Of a stretch of 64,000 nt of DNA, positions 21,839 to 34,830 are shown piece after piece. The stretch lies in the NCBI RefSeq assembly GCF_001484765.1, contig NZ_LLXO01000016.1, positions 1-64,000 on the forward strand, in the 5' to 3' direction. The first letter of the stretch is position 1; each line of letters opens with the position of its first letter. The translations under genes and the position numbers were made by a program. The DNA is from Entomohabitans teleogrylli. Its GTDB lineage: Bacteria > Pseudomonadota > Gammaproteobacteria > Enterobacterales > Enterobacteriaceae. The notes under the pieces are model-generated. The model saw only the letters and a list, made by a program, of their open reading frames with translations, did not search any database and was not told the DNA's origin.

Positions 21839-22564
21839 ATGGAAGGCTGGCAGCGGGCGTTTGTCCTGCATAGTCGACCCTGGAGTGAAACCAGCCTTCT
21901 GCTTGATATTTTTAGTGAAGAGTCCGGGCGGATACGCCTGATAGCCAAAGGCGCCCGGGCTAAGCGCTCCAGCCTGAAGGGCGCTTTGCAGCCCTTTACC
22001 CCGCTGCTGGTGCGCTGGGGCGGACGTGGGGAGGTCAAAACCCTGCGTAGCGCCGAGGCAGTCTCCCTGGCGTTACCCTTATCCGGCATTGCTCTCTATA
22101 GCGGCCTGTATGTTAATGAACTACTTTCCCGGGTTCTGGAACAGGAAATCCGCTTCTCTGAACTTTTTTTCGACTATCTGCACTGCCTGCAGGGACTGGC
22201 GGAATCGGTGGGATCGCCGGAGCCCGCGCTGCGCCGTTTTGAACTGGCATTGCTTGGGCACCTCGGTTATGGCGTGGATTTTTTACACTGCGCGGGCACC
22301 GGCGAAGAGGTCAGCGATACCATGACCTACCGCTACCGGGAGGAGAAAGGTTTTATCGCCAGCCTGGTGGTGGATAATAACAGCTTCACTGGGCATCAGC
22401 TTCGGGCGCTGTTTCACCGTGAATTTCCGGATGCCGACACGCTACGCGCCGCCAAGCGTTTCACACGTATGGCGCTTAAACCTTACCTCGGCGGCAAACC
22501 GCTGAAGAGCCGCGAACTGTTTCGCCAGTTTGTCCCGAAAGCGAAGCCCGGCGCCACTTCCTGA
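21839..22564 (+). CDS. recO: DNA repair protein RecO
   Basis: Helps load RecA on SSB-coated single-stranded DNA in the RecF pathway and anneals complementary strands. The N-terminal OB-fold contains [17 protein letters not shown], and the middle keeps [11 protein letters not shown] and the LLGHLGYG segment. I use the ATG at 21839 (241 residues; E. coli 242) rather than the GTG one codon upstream. The gene lies 12 bp after era and is probably in the same transcript. Confidence 0.95.
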   Translation: MEGWQRAFVLHSRPWSETSLLLDIFSEESGRIRLIAKGARAKRSSLKGALQPFTPLLVRWGGRGEVKTLRSAEAVSLALPLSGIALYSGLYVNELLSRVLEQEIRFSELFFDYLHCLQGLAESVGSPEPALRRFELALLGHLGYGVDFLHCAGTGEEVSDTMTYRYREEKGFIASLVVDNNSFTGHQLRALFHREFPDADTLRAAKRFTRMALKPYLGGKPLKSRELFRQFVPKAKPGATS

Positions 22565-22641
22565 TGTTAACAGCGTAGCCACGCTTTCCTGCTCCGGTGT
22601 ACACTGCGGCAATTCTCCCGTCGTTAATCATGAGGACAGTC

Positions 22642-23373
22642 ATGGCTGAGCTATTGTTAGGGGTCAACATTGACCATATTGCCACCCTGCGTAACGCCCG
22701 TGGAACCGCCTATCCGGATCCGGTTCAGGCGGCATTTATCGCCGAGCAGGCCGGGGCCGATGGTATTACGGTGCATTTGCGTGAGGATCGCCGCCATATT
22801 ACCGACAGAGACGTACGTATTTTGCGTCAGACGTTGCACACCCGTATGAATCTGGAAATGGCGGTCACCGAAGAGATGATTGCTATCGCCTGCGAAATCC
22901 GTCCTCATTTTTGCTGCCTGGTGCCGGAAAAGCGCCAGGAGGTGACGACGGAAGGCGGTCTGGATGTGGCGGGGCAGCTCGACAAAATGCGCGATGCCTG
23001 CCAGCGCCTGGCGCAGGCCGGAATTCTGGTTTCCCTGTTTATTGATGCCGACAAGGCGCAGATTGACGCCGCCGTTGCCGTTGGGGCGCCATATATTGAA
23101 ATTCACACCGGCTGCTATGCTGATGCGCCGGATGAAGCTACCCGGGCGCAAGAGTTGGCGCGTATCGCCGGCGCCGCCAGCTATGCGGCGGGCAAAGGGC
23201 TGAAGGTCAATGCCGGCCACGGGCTTACCTACCATAATGTGCAGTCCATTGCCGCACTGCCGGAGATGCATGAGCTTAACATTGGGCACGCCATTATTGG
23301 CCGGGCGGTGATGAGCGGCCTGAAAGAGGCGGTGGCGGAGATGAAGCGCCTGATGCTGGAAGCACGCCGCTGA
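22642..23373 (+). CDS. pdxJ: Pyridoxine 5'-phosphate synthase
   Basis: Condenses 1-deoxyxylulose 5-phosphate with 3-amino-2-oxopropyl phosphate to pyridoxine 5'-phosphate, the last ring-forming step of DXP-dependent vitamin B6 synthesis. A TIM-barrel protein with [15 protein letters not shown] at 7-21, [14 protein letters not shown] near 40 and the phosphate-binding [10 protein letters not shown] near 210. The ATG at 22642 has a TGAGGA site and gives 243 residues, the E. coli length. The stop overlaps the acpS start. Confidence 0.97.
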   Translation: MAELLLGVNIDHIATLRNARGTAYPDPVQAAFIAEQAGADGITVHLREDRRHITDRDVRILRQTLHTRMNLEMAVTEEMIAIACEIRPHFCCLVPEKRQEVTTEGGLDVAGQLDKMRDACQRLAQAGILVSLFIDADKAQIDAAVAVGAPYIEIHTGCYADAPDEATRAQELARIAGAASYAAGKGLKVNAGHGLTYHNVQSIAALPEMHELNIGHAIIGRAVMSGLKEAVAEMKRLMLEARR

Positions 23374-23753
23374 TGGCAATCCTCGGACTGGGTACTGATA
23401 TTGTGGAGATTGCCCGTATCGAAGAGGTCATCGGGCGTTCCGGCGATCGGCTGGCGCGACGTATACTGACGTCGGCGGAATGGCAGCGCTACCAGGCGCA
23501 TCAGCAGCCGGTGCGTTTTCTCGCTAAACGCTTTGCGGTGAAAGAAGCCGCGGCGAAGGCGTTTGGTACCGGGATCCGCAATGGTCTGGCGTTCAATCAG
23601 TTTGAGGTATTCAACGATGCGTTGGGTAAACCGCAGCTGCGTCTGTCTGGCGCGGCATCGGCGCTGGCCGGGCAACTGGGGGTGACCAGTATCCACGTTT
23701 CTCTGGCGGATGAACGCCGCTACGCCTGCGCGACGGTCATTATCGAGAGCTAA
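23373..23753 (+). CDS. acpS: Holo-[acyl-carrier-protein] synthase
   Basis: Transfers 4'-phosphopantetheine from CoA to acyl carrier protein, activating it for fatty acid synthesis. Family motifs [13 protein letters not shown] (5-17) and [15 protein letters not shown] (about 50-64) hold the magnesium-binding Asp and Glu. 126 residues. Start overlaps pdxJ by one base (TGATG), and its stop abuts the stop of convergent yfhL. Confidence 0.97.
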   Translation: MAILGLGTDIVEIARIEEVIGRSGDRLARRILTSAEWQRYQAHQQPVRFLAKRFAVKEAAAKAFGTGIRNGLAFNQFEVFNDALGKPQLRLSGAASALAGQLGVTSIHVSLADERRYACATVIIES

Positions 23754-24014
23754 TCAGAGCTTGTCGGCATGATGGAGCAGCACGAATTTATCCCACAGCT
23801 GCTCCTCATTTTCCTGGCGATCGGGATCCTGAATGATAGTATTCGGGATCGGGCACACTTTCTGGCAGGTTGGCGTTTCGTAGTGACCGATGCACTCGGT
23901 ACAGCGATCGCTGTCGATCTGGTAAATCGCCTCGCCCATCGAAATCGCCTCATTCGGGCATTCCGGTTCGCACATATCACAATTGATACAGCGTTTGGTA
24001 ATCAATAACGACAT
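23754..24014 (-). CDS. yfhL: 2[4Fe-4S] ferredoxin YfhL
   Basis: Small electron carrier of the Allochromatium-type ferredoxin group. The first cluster has CxxCxxCxxxC (Cys9, 12, 15, 19); the second has the stretched spacing CxxCx8CxxxC (Cys38, 41, 50, 54) typical of this subgroup. 86 residues, as in E. coli YfhL. Monocistronic and convergent with acpS; the physiological partner is not evident from the context. Confidence 0.94.
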   Translation of the reverse strand: MSLLITKRCINCDMCEPECPNEAISMGEAIYQIDSDRCTECIGHYETPTCQKVCPIPNTIIQDPDRQENEEQLWDKFVLLHHADKL

Positions 24015-24156
24015 TTCACAAATAATATCTGAGTGGTGGTAAATCGGTATCCGGCGCTGCCGGACCGCGATGGCGACGGCGGGAGGCGTCGGGCACGCGA
24101 GTGTAGCACAGAAACCGTATCACCCCAATAATGTGATGCTGAACCCATACTGCACT

Positions 24157-24762
24157 TCAGCGTATGGCCAGCACCAGGCCGAATCCCACCAGAAAGGCGC
24201 CAAACAGCCGATCAATCCAGTGGCGCAGGTTGAGCAATGATTCACGAAAGATCCCTGAAGAGAAAAGATACGCGACCAGGCTAAACCAGGCGATATGGGC
24301 CACCGAAATAAACGTGCCATAAGCCACCTGACTTACCAGCGGCGTCCGGGGATCCACAACCTGCATAAAGAGGCTAACGATAAAGATCGTCGTTTTGGGA
24401 TTCAGCACATTGGTGAAAAAACCGCGGCGCAGGGCGGAAAAATCGCTGAGAGGCGCGAGTCGATACTGTGACGTCAGTTCACCGGCACGGCTACGAAGCA
24501 TTTTTATCCCCAGCCAGATCAGGTATAGCGCGCCGGCAAATTTAATCACATTGAATAGCCATAGCGAATTGCGGATTAATAGTCCAACGCCGACCAGCGT
24601 ATATGTCACATGAACCACAACACCGAGCCCGATACCCAGAGCAGTGAGTAGCCCGGCGCGGCGAGAAAGGATCAGGCTGTTGCGCGTCACCATCGCGAAA
24701 TCCGGACCCGGACTGATGATAGCCAGTGTGCTAATGGTGATAATAGCTAACCATTCTGTCAT
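24157..24762 (-). CDS. LysE/RhtB-family amino-acid exporter
   Basis: Six-helix inner-membrane exporter of the LysE/RhtB superfamily, members of which export amino acids such as lysine, threonine or homoserine; the substrate here is unknown. Visible are the N-terminal SPGPDFAMV motif (about 18-26) and the GALYLIWLGIKMLRS segment (about 77-91), plus FTNVLNPKTTIF near 115. 201 residues. It is divergent, with 65 bp between, from a LysR-type regulator that probably controls it. This pair is not between yfhL and yfhH in E. coli K-12. Confidence 0.88.
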   Translation of the reverse strand: MTEWLAIITISTLAIISPGPDFAMVTRNSLILSRRAGLLTALGIGLGVVVHVTYTLVGVGLLIRNSLWLFNVIKFAGALYLIWLGIKMLRSRAGELTSQYRLAPLSDFSALRRGFFTNVLNPKTTIFIVSLFMQVVDPRTPLVSQVAYGTFISVAHIAWFSLVAYLFSSGIFRESLLNLRHWIDRLFGAFLVGFGLVLAIR

Positions 24763-24827
24763 TAAACATATTCCTCTGAGATAATGAATCTGGCAATGTT
24801 ATCGGTATATTACCTGGATGAATAACG

Positions 24828-25751
24828 ATGATTAGTGACCGTTATGGTGATAAAAAATCACCATTAGAAATTGAGCGGGCGCCGTCACTTAACGCGTTAC
24901 GCTGCTTTGCCGTGGCCGCTCGTTTTGAAAACTTTACCCATGCTGCAGAAGCGCTGTGCCTGACGCACGGAGCCGTTAGCCGCGCAGTGCGCGCCCTGGA
25001 AGATGAGTTGGGGGTGAAACTTTTCGAACGCCGCAGTCGGCGGGTATTTTTAACGCTGGAAGGGAAAGCGTTGGCCCGCGCCGTGGATGAGGGGCTGGCG
25101 GTGATTCACCAGGCGACGGAGACACTGCGTGCCAGCGCCAGACAGCCCAGGCCGCTGGTGCTGTCCTGTGAACCGACGTTGCTGATGCGCTGGTTATTGC
25201 CGCGCTGGCCGGATTTTCAGGCCCGGTATCCGCAGGCTCGTATACATCTGGTGGCCGGTGGCGGCGCGTTTTCTGCGCGTGATGGGATCGATCTGGCGAT
25301 TCGCCGTAATGATTTTGACTGGCCGGAAGGCTGGCAGGCTGAGCGGTTGTTTCCTGAAAAAGTTGGGCCAGTGTGCCGCCCGGATAAAGCCAGAGAATGG
25401 TTTTTAAGCGAGGGTCGTATATCGCCGCATGCGCCATCTCTGCATACTCACACGCGTCCCCAGGCGTGGCATGAGTGGGAACAGGCGTCCGGGCAGACTT
25501 GTCCGTCTGGCCCGGCGCTATTTTTTGATCACTTCTATTTTAGTCTGCAGGCCGCGGTTGTCGGACTGGGGGTTGCTGTGGGGCCCTGGCAACTGGTGCG
25601 GGATGATATCGACGGCGGTATGCTGGTGGCTCCGCAGGGTTTTGTGAACGATGGGAGCGGATATTACCTGCTATCGTTGTCAGCGTCGCCTGTGGCAGGC
25701 GTTGGTCACGAGCTTTGCGAATGGCTGCGTGAGATAGCCCGGCAGGGGTAA
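24828..25751 (+). CDS. LysR-type transcriptional regulator
   Basis: DNA-binding regulator with an N-terminal winged HTH (LNALRCFAVAARFENFTHAAEALCLTHGAVSR split over about 21-52) and a C-terminal effector domain from about residue 95. The HTH resembles the GcvA/AmpR group. It is divergent from the LysE exporter over 65 bp, the usual arrangement for a LysR protein and its target, so it probably senses the exported amino acid or analogue. Its end lies 10 bp from the convergent yfhH stop. No E. coli symbol can be assigned. Confidence 0.85.
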   Translation: MISDRYGDKKSPLEIERAPSLNALRCFAVAARFENFTHAAEALCLTHGAVSRAVRALEDELGVKLFERRSRRVFLTLEGKALARAVDEGLAVIHQATETLRASARQPRPLVLSCEPTLLMRWLLPRWPDFQARYPQARIHLVAGGGAFSARDGIDLAIRRNDFDWPEGWQAERLFPEKVGPVCRPDKAREWFLSEGRISPHAPSLHTHTRPQAWHEWEQASGQTCPSGPALFFDHFYFSLQAAVVGLGVAVGPWQLVRDDIDGGMLVAPQGFVNDGSGYYLLSLSASPVAGVGHELCEWLREIARQG

Positions 25752-25761
25752 GCTGACGCCC

Positions 25762-26610
25762 CTACACCAGCTTTTTCACCAGCTCTTCACTGTGACGAAT
25801 ATGTTCAGGAGCATGGTCCAGATCCTGCTGTACCAGCGCCATAAATAACAGATCCGCCAGCATCATTTGGGCGCTGGTGGAGGAGATAGCCGCACTACGG
25901 GTGGCCTGCTCTTCAGCGATAGTGTACAGACTATGGGTGGCTCTCTGCTGCAGCGCGTTAGGGGTAAACCCGGTAATGGCGAGGATCTTCGCGCCAACGG
26001 CAAACGCCTCTTCCGCCGCCAGATTGATTTCCCGCCGCTCGCCGGAATAGGAGATAGCCAGCAACAGATCCTGCGGCTTCAGGGCCTGGGCGCTGGCCAG
26101 CAACGCGTGGGTATCCAGTTCGGCCACGGCATTAATGCCGATCTTCATCAGCTTCCAGGCAAAGTTTTTCGCCACCAGGCCGGAGGCGCCAATTCCAGCC
26201 AGCAGAATGCGCCGCGCATCGCGCAGCATCGCCACGCTGTCCAGCAGCTTTTCTTCGCTGTTGATGTCCAGTGTGGCGTGCATAGCGGCGGTATTATCTT
26301 TGATCAGCTTTTCCCCCACCATGCGTAGCGGATCGTCGCCGAGGATCGCGTTATGTACCGGTACCGAGTGTGGGGCTGGCGCGCTGGCGAGGGCCTCGCT
26401 GATCGCCAGTTTCAGGGCCGGGTAACCTTTGTAGCCCAACTTCTGGGCGAATTTCACCACGCTGGACTGACTGACGCCGGCTGCGGCGGCCAACTGCTGG
26501 GAACTGAATTCGAGGGATCTGGCGGCATTCTCCAGCAGAAATTCGGCCAGCTTTCTGTCACTCTGCGCCAGGGCCGGGTAGCGCTGGCGAATACGTATCA
26601 GACAATTCAC
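25762..26610 (-). CDS. yfhH: RpiR/MurR-family regulator YfhH
   Basis: Transcription factor with an N-terminal RpiR-type HTH (QLAAAAGVSQSSVVKFAQKLG, about 40-60) and a C-terminal SIS sugar-phosphate-binding domain (GIGASGLVAKNF, SYSGERREI). I chose the GTG at 26610, where a strong GGAG site lies upstream and the product is 282 residues, as in E. coli YfhH; an ATG 54 bases upstream is less likely. Unlike E. coli it is divergent from murQ, so its effector may be N-acetylmuramic acid 6-phosphate. That is inference. Confidence 0.88.
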   Translation of the reverse strand: MNCLIRIRQRYPALAQSDRKLAEFLLENAARSLEFSSQQLAAAAGVSQSSVVKFAQKLGYKGYPALKLAISEALASAPAPHSVPVHNAILGDDPLRMVGEKLIKDNTAAMHATLDINSEEKLLDSVAMLRDARRILLAGIGASGLVAKNFAWKLMKIGINAVAELDTHALLASAQALKPQDLLLAISYSGERREINLAAEEAFAVGAKILAITGFTPNALQQRATHSLYTIAEEQATRSAAISSTSAQMMLADLLFMALVQQDLDHAPEHIRHSEELVKKLV

Positions 26611-26634
26611 ATCACTCTCCGGGAATGCAAATGC

Positions 26635-26661
26635 GATTTCATCCTGTTGTCCGATGAAATC
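26635..26661. promoter_or_regulatory. Candidate YfhH operator between yfhH and murQ
   Basis: A perfect 9-bp inverted repeat, GATTTCATC / GATGAAATC, at 26635-26643 and 26653-26661 with a 9-bp spacer, in the 122-bp divergent gap. It lies 25 bp upstream of the yfhH GTG and about 70 bp before murQ. Symmetry and location suit a dimeric regulator; binding is not demonstrated. Confidence 0.5.
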
Positions 26662-26732
26662 CACTCGCCAGATTGAATTTTCTATTCCATTATAGGGTTA
26701 TTATTATGAATTAAATATTCTGAGGCGCAAAT

Positions 26733-27626
26733 ATGAATCTTGGCTCGCTGCTGTCGGAAGCGCGTAACCCGCAGACCATGGATTTGGATACCCTTTCAAC
26801 GCTGGAACTGGTGCAGCGTTTTAATGAGCAGGATGCTCAGGTCGCGGCGGCGGTGGGGGCGACCTTGCCGGAGGTCGCAAAGGCGGTCGACGCGGCGACG
26901 ACGACGCTGCGTGCCGGCGGGCGCATTATCTATATGGGCGCCGGAACCAGCGGCCGGCTCGGAGTACTGGATGCTTCTGAATGTCCGCCCACCTTTGGGG
27001 TTCCGCACGGCCTGGTGATCGGCCTGATTGCCGGCGGCCCTGGCGCGCTGCTCAAGGCGGTGGAGGGGGCGGAGGATAATCCGCAGTTCGGGGAAGACGA
27101 TCTGGCGGGATTGTCGCTTGAACCACGGGATCTGGTGGTCGGGCTGGCGGCGTCAGGCCGCACGCCGTATGTGATTGGCGGCCTGCGCTATGCGCGCCAG
27201 CTCGGATGTACCACCGTCGCAATCTCCTGTAACCCTGCTTCGCCGATCGCCGGGGCGGCAGATATCGCTATCTCGCCGCTGGTGGGCCCGGAAGCGCTCA
27301 CCGGCTCCACGCGTCTGAAATCCGGCACAGCCCAGAAGCTGGTACTGAATATGATCTCCACCGGCGCGATGGTGAAATTTGGTAAGGTGTATCAGAACCT
27401 GATGGTGGATATGAAGGCGACGAATGTGAAACTGATCGATCGCGCCTGCCGGATGGTGATGGAGGCGACGGGCGTCGAGCGCGCCGCGGCGGAAACTGTG
27501 CTGCGCCAGACGGATTATGACGTTAAGCCGGCAATATTGATGGTACTCAGCGGCCTTGACGCGACTGCGGCCCGGGAGCGGCTGGCGGCCCATCATGGTT
27601 TTCTGCGCGACGCGCTGCGGGCCTGA
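26733..27626 (+). CDS. murQ: N-acetylmuramic acid 6-phosphate etherase
   Basis: Cleaves the lactyl ether of MurNAc 6-phosphate to GlcNAc 6-phosphate and D-lactate during peptidoglycan recycling. A SIS-domain protein with [21 protein letters not shown] (from about 62) and [15 protein letters not shown] (from about 136). 297 residues against 298 in E. coli. In E. coli murQ sits with murP and murR elsewhere; here it is divergent from yfhH and no MurP-type PTS gene is nearby, so it may serve mainly internal anhydroMurNAc recycling. Confidence 0.93.
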   Translation: MNLGSLLSEARNPQTMDLDTLSTLELVQRFNEQDAQVAAAVGATLPEVAKAVDAATTTLRAGGRIIYMGAGTSGRLGVLDASECPPTFGVPHGLVIGLIAGGPGALLKAVEGAEDNPQFGEDDLAGLSLEPRDLVVGLAASGRTPYVIGGLRYARQLGCTTVAISCNPASPIAGAADIAISPLVGPEALTGSTRLKSGTAQKLVLNMISTGAMVKFGKVYQNLMVDMKATNVKLIDRACRMVMEATGVERAAAETVLRQTDYDVKPAILMVLSGLDATAARERLAAHHGFLRDALRA

Positions 27627-27679
27627 TCTCAGGACTACCCCGGCGCCTCTGGTTTTTCAGGCAGATTCAGGAGTACAGT

Positions 27680-30428
<2,749 letters not shown>

Positions 30429-30552
30429 TAAGTTAATTCTCTGCGATGCGACGAATCTCAGCTGGTAATGACCATATAACACACAACAATGTAACGGGAA
30501 TGGACGGCATTTTGCTTAACAATACGCCAGTTGGCAACCAGGCAGGGCAATT

Positions 30553-30571
30553 TATGCATATAATGCATAAC
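30553..30571. promoter_or_regulatory. Perfect palindrome between mltF and purL
   Basis: TTATGCAT-ATA-ATGCATAA is a perfect 8-bp inverted repeat with a 3-bp centre, lying 125 bp upstream of the mltF start and about 40 bp upstream of the PurR box of purL. It also embeds a TATAAT (30560-30565). It looks like an operator, but I recognise no regulator with this consensus. Confidence 0.4.
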
Positions 30572-30593
30572 CGCAATCGGTAATTTTATTTCT

Positions 30594-30632
30594 ACGCAAA
30601 CGGTTTCGTCGCCGCGTCGGATTCTCTATAAT
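30594..30632 (+). promoter_or_regulatory. PurR box and promoter of purL
   Basis: ACGCAAACGGTTTCGT (30594-30609) differs in one or two positions from the PurR consensus. Its right end supplies a -35-like TTTCGT, 17 bp before TATAAT at 30627-30632. Repressor overlapping the -35 is the standard layout for pur genes, so repression by hypoxanthine- or guanine-bound PurR is expected. Confidence 0.85.
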
Positions 30633-30698
30633 ATCGCCCGTTTTCCCCCCTTTGCGCCCCTGTGAGCGTCACATAGCGCTTCGAAGACGAGAGATCTG

Positions 30699-33600
30699 AT
30701 GATGGAAATTCTGCGTGGTTCCCCTGCTTTATCGGCATTTCGTATTAACAAACTGCTGACTGGATTCAGGGCGGCTCAACTCCCGGTAGATGATATCTAT
30801 GCCGAATATGTGCACTTTGCCGATCTCGATGCGCCGCTGAGCGATGAAGAGCTCACACGATTGCAGCGTCTGCTGAAGTATGGCCCGAGCCTGGCGGAGC
30901 ACGCGCCGACCGGGCAGCTGATTCTGGTCACGCCTCGTCCCGGCACCATTTCTCCCTGGTCTTCCAAAGCGACTGATATCGCCCATAACTGCGGTCTGCA
31001 GCAGGTGAAACGCCTGGAGCGCGGCGTGGCTTACTATATCGAAGCCCGTTCGTTGACCCCGGAGCAGCGCCTGGCGGTAGCCGCCCGGCTCCACGATCGC
31101 ATGATGGAAACTGTCTTCGCCGATCCGCAGGAGGCGCAGCAACTGTTCGCCCACCATCAGCCGGCGCCGGTACAGAGCGTCGATCTGCTGGGCAAGGGGC
31201 GCGGCGCGCTGGAAGAGGCCAACCTGCGTCTCGGCCTGGCGCTGGCCGACGATGAAATTGACTATCTTCAGCAGGCCTTTATGGCGCTGGGGCGTAACCC
31301 GAATGATATCGAACTGTACATGTTCGCGCAGGCGAATTCAGAGCACTGCCGCCACAAAATTTTCAACGCTGACTGGGTGATTGACGGCGAACAGCAGCCG
31401 AAGTCGCTGTTTAAAATGATCAAGAACACCTTTGAGACAACCCCGGACTACGTGCTGTCGGCCTATAAAGACAACGCCGCGGTGATGGAAGGTTCTGACG
31501 TTGGGCGCTTCTTTGCCGAACGCGGTAGCGACCGGTATGACTATCATCATGAGCCCGCCCATATTCTGATGAAGGTGGAAACCCATAACCACCCGACCGC
31601 TATCTCTCCGTGGCCGGGTGCGGCAACCGGATCCGGCGGTGAAATTCGCGATGAAGGGGCGACCGGTCGCGGCGCTAAACCGAAAGCCGGGCTGGTGGGG
31701 TTCTCGGTATCCAATCTGCGTATCCCGGGTTTTGAGCAGCCCTGGGAAGAGGATTTCGGTAAGCCGGATCGGATCGTTTCGGCGCTGGATATCATGACTG
31801 AAGGCCCGCTGGGGGGCGCGGCGTTCAACAACGAATTCGGCCGTCCGGCGCTTAACGGCTACTTCCGTACATACGAAGAGCAGGTAAACAGCCATAACGG
31901 CGTTGAACTGCGCGGCTACCATAAGCCGATCATGCTGGCGGGCGGTATTGGTAATATTCGCGCCGAACACGTGCAGAAAGGCGAAATCACGGTGGGCGCC
32001 AAACTGATCGTGCTCGGCGGGCCGGCGATGAATATCGGTCTTGGCGGCGGGGCGGCTTCCTCAATGGCCTCCGGCCAGTCGGATGCCGATCTGGATTTTG
32101 CCTCGGTACAGCGCGATAACCCGGAAATGGAGCGCCGCTGTCAGGAGGTGATTGACCGCTGCTGGCAGCTTGGCGACGCCAACCCGATCCTGTTTATTCA
32201 TGATGTCGGGGCCGGCGGGCTGTCGAATGCGATGCCGGAACTGGTGAGCGACGGCGGGCGCGGCGGGCGCTTTGAGCTGCGCGATATTCTCAGCGACGAA
32301 CCGGGCATGAGTCCGCTGGAAGTGTGGTGTAACGAATCTCAGGAGCGCTATGTCCTGGCGGTAGCACCGGAGCAAATGGCGCTGTTTGATGAGCTGTGTC
32401 GCCGCGAACGCGCGCCCTATGCGGTGATTGGCGAAGCGACGGCCGAGCAGCATTTGACGCTCAACGACAGCCATTTTGACAATCAGCCGATCGATATGCC
32501 GCTGGATGTGCTGCTCGGTAAAACCCCGAAGATGACGCGTCGCGTTGAACGCCTGCAGGCGCAGGGGTGTGAACTGGATCGCCGGGGTATTTCTGTGGCG
32601 GAGGCGGTGAAGCGCGTTCTGCATTTGCCGGCAGTGGCGGAAAAAACCTTCCTGGTGACCATTGGCGACCGTACCGTAACCGGGATGGTGGCCCGCGACC
32701 AGATGGTTGGCCCGTGGCAGGTGCCGGTAGCGAACTGTGCGGTGACTACCGCCAGCCTTGACAGCTATTACGGCGAAGCGATGGCGATGGGCGAGCGCGC
32801 GCCGGTGGCGCTGCTTGATTTTGCCGCTTCGGCGCGCCTGGCGGTCGGCGAAGCGCTGACCAATATTGCCGCCACGCAGATTGGATCGCTGAAGCGCGTG
32901 AAGCTGTCCGCTAACTGGATGGCCGCTGCCGGCCACCCTGGCGAAGATGCCGGTTTGTATGAAGCGGTGAAAGCGGTTGGCGAAGAGTTGTGCCCGCAAC
33001 TGGGTCTGACGATTCCGGTCGGCAAGGATTCAATGTCCATGAAAACCCGCTGGCAGGAGGGCAACGAACAGCGCGAAATGACTTCGCCGCTGAGTCTGAC
33101 CATCTCGGCGTTCGCGCGGGTGGAAGATGTGCGTCGTACCGTCACTCCGCAGCTCAGCACCGGCGACAACGCGCTGCTGCTGATCGATCTGGGCAACGGC
33201 GTTAACGCGCTGGGCGCGACCGCGCTGGCGCAGGTTTACCGCCAGCTCGGCGACAAGCCGGCGGATGTACGCGATGTGGCGCAACTGAAAGCCTTCTGGG
33301 ACGCAATACAGGAACTGGTCGCGCAGCAGAAGCTGCTGGCCTACCATGACCGCGCCGACGGTGGTCTGCTGGTGACGCTGGCTGAGATGGCCTTTACCGG
33401 CCACTGTGGTGTGGAAGCGGACATTGCCACGCTGGGCGACGATCGTCTGGCGGCGCTGTTCAGCGAAGAACTGGGCGCGGTGATCCAGATTGCCGCTCAG
33501 GACCGGGCGGCGGTGGAAGCGCTGCTGAGCGCCCATGGTCTGACGGATTGCGTACACTACCTTGGCCGGGCGGTGGCAGGCGATCGCTTTACCATTACCG

Positions 33601-34586
33601 CCGACGGTCACCCGGTGTTCAGCGAAAGCCGCACTACGCTGCGGGTCTGGTGGGCGGAAACCACCTGGCAGATGCAGCGCCTGCGCGACAACCCGCAGTG
33701 CGCCGACCAGGAGCATGAAGCGAAGAAAAACGACAGCGATCCGGGGCTGAACGTCGAGTTAACTTACGATATTAATGAAGATGTCGCTGCGCCGTTTATC
33801 GCCCGTGGAGTGCGTCCGAAAGTGGCTGTGCTGCGTGAGCAGGGGGTGAATTCCCACGTTGAAATGGCGGCGGCTTTCCACCGCGCCGGATTTGACGCCA
33901 TTGATGTGCATATGAGCGATCTGTTGTCCGGCCAGCGTGGCCTGGAGGATTTCCATGCGCTGGTGGCCTGTGGCGGCTTTTCGTATGGCGATGTGCTGGG
34001 GGCCGGGGAAGGTTGGGCGAAGTCGATCCTGTTTAATAACCGGGTGCGCGATGAGTTCGCTACCTTCTTCCATCGTCCGCAGACCCTGGCGCTCGGGGTA
34101 TGCAACGGTTGCCAGATGATGTCTAACCTGCGTGAGCTGATCCCGGGCAGCGATTTGTGGCCGCGCTTTGTGCGTAACCAGTCCGATCGTTTTGAAGCGC
34201 GCTTCAGTCTGGTGGAGGTGACCGCCAGCCCGTCCCTGCTGTTGCAGGGGATGGTCGGCTCCCATATGCCGATTGCCGTTTCACATGGCGAAGGGCGCGT
34301 GGAGGTGCGTGACGACGCCCATCTGGCGGCGCTGGAGAGCAAAGGGCTGGTGGCGCTGCGCTATATCGACAACGCGGGTCAGGTTACCGAAACCTATCCG
34401 GCCAACCCGAACGGCTCGCCGAACGGTATTACGGCGCTGACCAGCGAAAGCGGGCGGGTGACGATTATGATGCCGCATCCGGAGCGGGTATTCCGCACCG
34501 TCAGTAACTCCTGGCATCCGGCGGAGTGGGGGGAGGATAGCCCGTGGATGCGTATCTTCCGCAACGCCCGTAAACAGTTGGGCTGA
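30699..34586 (+). CDS. purL: Phosphoribosylformylglycinamidine synthase
   Basis: Single-chain FGAM synthase, which converts FGAR, ATP and glutamine to FGAM in de novo purine synthesis. The order is an N-terminal PurS-like domain, the FGAM synthetase core with [22 protein letters not shown] near residue 290 and a repeated AIRS-like half, then a C-terminal class I glutaminase with nucleophile Cys in GVCNGCQM (about 1134) and its His/Glu near the end ([13 protein letters not shown]). 1295 residues, exactly the E. coli length. A single-gene unit behind a PurR box. Confidence 0.98.
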   Translation: MMEILRGSPALSAFRINKLLTGFRAAQLPVDDIYAEYVHFADLDAPLSDEELTRLQRLLKYGPSLAEHAPTGQLILVTPRPGTISPWSSKATDIAHNCGLQQVKRLERGVAYYIEARSLTPEQRLAVAARLHDRMMETVFADPQEAQQLFAHHQPAPVQSVDLLGKGRGALEEANLRLGLALADDEIDYLQQAFMALGRNPNDIELYMFAQANSEHCRHKIFNADWVIDGEQQPKSLFKMIKNTFETTPDYVLSAYKDNAAVMEGSDVGRFFAERGSDRYDYHHEPAHILMKVETHNHPTAISPWPGAATGSGGEIRDEGATGRGAKPKAGLVGFSVSNLRIPGFEQPWEEDFGKPDRIVSALDIMTEGPLGGAAFNNEFGRPALNGYFRTYEEQVNSHNGVELRGYHKPIMLAGGIGNIRAEHVQKGEITVGAKLIVLGGPAMNIGLGGGAASSMASGQSDADLDFASVQRDNPEMERRCQEVIDRCWQLGDANPILFIHDVGAGGLSNAMPELVSDGGRGGRFELRDILSDEPGMSPLEVWCNESQERYVLAVAPEQMALFDELCRRERAPYAVIGEATAEQHLTLNDSHFDNQPIDMPLDVLLGKTPKMTRRVERLQAQGCELDRRGISVAEAVKRVLHLPAVAEKTFLVTIGDRTVTGMVARDQMVGPWQVPVANCAVTTASLDSYYGEAMAMGERAPVALLDFAASARLAVGEALTNIAATQIGSLKRVKLSANWMAAAGHPGEDAGLYEAVKAVGEELCPQLGLTIPVGKDSMSMKTRWQEGNEQREMTSPLSLTISAFARVEDVRRTVTPQLSTGDNALLLIDLGNGVNALGATALAQVYRQLGDKPADVRDVAQLKAFWDAIQELVAQQKLLAYHDRADGGLLVTLAEMAFTGHCGVEADIATLGDDRLAALFSEELGAVIQIAAQDRAAVEALLSAHGLTDCVHYLGRAVAGDRFTITADGHPVFSESRTTLRVWWAETTWQMQRLRDNPQCADQEHEAKKNDSDPGLNVELTYDINEDVAAPFIARGVRPKVAVLREQGVNSHVEMAAAFHRAGFDAIDVHMSDLLSGQRGLEDFHALVACGGFSYGDVLGAGEGWAKSILFNNRVRDEFATFFHRPQTLALGVCNGCQMMSNLRELIPGSDLWPRFVRNQSDRFEARFSLVEVTASPSLLLQGMVGSHMPIAVSHGEGRVEVRDDAHLAALESKGLVALRYIDNAGQVTETYPANPNGSPNGITALTSESGRVTIMMPHPERVFRTVSNSWHPAEWGEDSPWMRIFRNARKQLG

Positions 34587-34636
34587 CAGCGGCAGGGCGG
34601 CGCTGTTGTTATTTGACGCCGCCGCCCGGGGTTGAG

Positions 34637-34717
34637 TGTCTCCATAAGGAGACATTTAACTGGCTGATTTTATTGAAGTGCTTTTGCCGTTGTCAGCAGT
34701 GTCGCTCTGCGGAGACA
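34637..34717 (+). promoter_or_regulatory. Two GlrR activator sites upstream of glmY
   Basis: Two perfect matches to the GlrR consensus TGTC-N10-GACA occur at 34637-34654 and 34700-34717, 63 bp apart. They are 115-195 bp upstream of the glmY start, a normal distance for a sigma-54 activator acting by DNA looping. The E. coli gene has comparable sites; I found no third one here. Confidence 0.88.
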
Positions 34718-34803
34718 TTTCAGGCGTCGGTATGCGAGGGAATTGCCAGAGCTCTTATTTCATCGTATTGAAAATAAAAGATAAATTTAATTTTCTTTTG
34801 TTT

Positions 34804-34820
34804 TGGCACGGTATGTGCAT
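34804..34820 (+). promoter_or_regulatory. Sigma-54 promoter of glmY
   Basis: The invariant GG (34805-34806) and GC (34817-34818) are separated by 10 bp inside TGGCACGGTATGTGCAT. This places the start 12-13 bases downstream, at the A of AGTGGC (34831). An AT-rich CATAATATAAC could serve as an overlapping sigma-70 -10, as described for E. coli glmY. Confidence 0.9.
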
Positions 34821-34830
34821 AATATAACGC

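Noticed and set aside
24015-24156. shoB/OhsC toxin-antitoxin unit expected near yfhL in E. coli
   Set aside because: The 142-bp gap has no short hydrophobic frame or recognisable antisense RNA; the locus seems absent here.
32061-32999. Long antisense frames opposite purL and others (also 44110-45108, 49467-50249)
   Set aside because: All lie opposite unmistakable genes, are rich in Arg/His/Gln as expected from reverse reading, and have no ribosome sites.
34587-34623. Terminator after purL
   Set aside because: GGCGGCG / CGCCGCC can pair, but across a 14-nt loop and without a T tract, so the call is too weak.
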